Source of the DNA: an uncultured Eubacteriales bacterium
GTDB lineage: Bacteria > Bacillota > Clostridia > Oscillospirales > Acutalibacteraceae
DNA: 6,288 nt
Direction of reading: 5' to 3'
Assembly: GCA_900321905.1 (NCBI GenBank)
Contig: ONXZ01000086.1
Location: forward strand, 1-6,288
Position numbers and translations under genes: made by a program. Under the pieces are notes generated by a model, which was given only the letters and a program-made list of their open reading frames with translations, ran no database searches and was not told the origin of the DNA. Below are positions 5,894 through 6,288 of this stretch, one piece after another. The stretch's first letter is position 1; the number at the start of each line of letters is the position of its first letter.

Positions 5894-6288
5894 CTGCATC
5901 ACCGCCTTTCATAATGTCAAGCGTTTTAGCGTTGTCAAATTCTTCTATCTCACGCTTAGGCACTTCACGTCTGTTCATACAAACAGCGCGGTAGTCGCAA
6001 AACTCGCACGTTTTGTCATGCTTTTTGCCGTTAACAGGGTTTTGTGTGATTTTGCCGCTATGCAAAGAAGCACCCATCTGCGACACGAGCGACTCAATTT
6101 TATTTGCGATTATGCCAAGTTCTTCAAGAGTAACGACATTGCCGCTAAAACCTTTTTTCTCGCTATATTTAACAGGGATATACCTGCCTTCAAGGTCGTG
6201 TTCCATATGCTTTGCGATGTCGTGCTCAGCGTCGTTCAGCACAACGCCTCTCATTTTAAACCGCTTGTTTTCCTCTTTTTCAACAGCC
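5886..6288 (-). CDS. addB: ATP-dependent helicase/nuclease subunit B (AddB), C-terminal part
   Basis: Only the last 133 or so residues are in the window; the frame is open through the right edge, with no stop. AddB is the partner of AddA: it holds the second nuclease domain, and in Bacillus it recognises Chi. The visible tail matches the family: KRFKMRGVVLNDAEHDIAKHM, then a region with SEKKGFSGNVVTLEEL, then CEFCDYRAVC near the end. In that last motif three cysteines (codons at 6008-6006, 5999-5997, 5981-5979) have the C-x2-C-x5-C spacing of the iron-sulfur staple that pins the AddB nuclease domain; the fourth cysteine and the nuclease Asp/Lys residues would lie upstream, outside the window. 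The ATG at 6254 is internal, not the start. The stop TAA at 5886-5888 falls inside the start of addA, an arrangement typical of addBA operons. Confidence 0.95.
   Translation of the reverse strand, partial: AVEKEENKRFKMRGVVLNDAEHDIAKHMEHDLEGRYIPVKYSEKKGFSGNVVTLEELGIIANKIESLVSQMGASLHSGKITQNPVNGKKHDKTCEFCDYRAVCMNRREVPKREIEEFDNAKTLDIMKGGDADA
5898..5908 (-). promoter_or_regulatory. Ribosome-binding site of addA
   Basis: AAGGCGGTGAT on the minus strand, 4 bases before ATG 5893, sits inside the last codons of addB. With the 8-bp gene overlap it points to translational coupling of the two subunits (inferred). An in-frame GTG and an in-frame ATG lie within or touching the site and are less likely starts. 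Confidence 0.75.

Noticed and set aside
1..6288. Search for CRISPR repeats, insertion sequences, tRNA genes, toxin-antitoxin or defence genes
   Set aside because: No spaced direct repeats, terminal inverted repeats, cloverleaf-like segments or unexplained coding regions were seen. AddAB degrades phage DNA in some hosts but is a core repair enzyme here, not a novel defence system.

Overview
The window looks like an ordinary chromosomal housekeeping segment from a Gram-positive, low-to-moderate GC bacterium, most likely a member of the Clostridia (inference). The evidence is an AddAB-type double-strand-break repair enzyme, a clostridial-looking prolyl-tRNA editing protein, a zinc-ribbon L31, strong Shine-Dalgarno sequences and tight gene packing. 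There are no mobile elements, CRISPR repeats, rRNA or tRNA genes, and no sign of horizontal transfer. Every long stretch is coding, and no gene-free stretch reaches 100 bases.

Left part, plus strand (1-1382): the 3' portion of a membrane-anchored metallophosphoesterase gene, whose start lies beyond the left edge, is followed after 2 bp by a YbaK/ProX-type aminoacyl-tRNA deacylase gene. The two are almost certainly co-transcribed. The pair ends at a perfect 10-bp inverted repeat (1387-1409) that fills the gap to the convergent gene and probably terminates transcription from both sides.

Right part, minus strand (6288 down to 1413): the order in the direction of transcription is addB (only its 3' end is present), addA, rpmE, yigZ. 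addB and addA overlap by 8 bp and encode the two subunits of the helicase-nuclease that resects double-strand breaks for recombination. All helicase motifs and the nuclease motif of AddA are readable, as are three iron-sulfur cysteines of AddB. rpmE (ribosomal protein L31) has its own good promoter between addA and itself, and a hairpin terminator behind it. yigZ (IMPACT family) starts immediately after that terminator's T-tract and probably depends on read-through.

No new biological system was found. The points worth a second look are regulatory: the shared bidirectional terminator, the terminator that abuts the yigZ ribosome-binding site, the rpmE promoter with a repeated GTTATAA element, and two genes whose Shine-Dalgarno sequence contains an in-frame GTG that can mislead start prediction.
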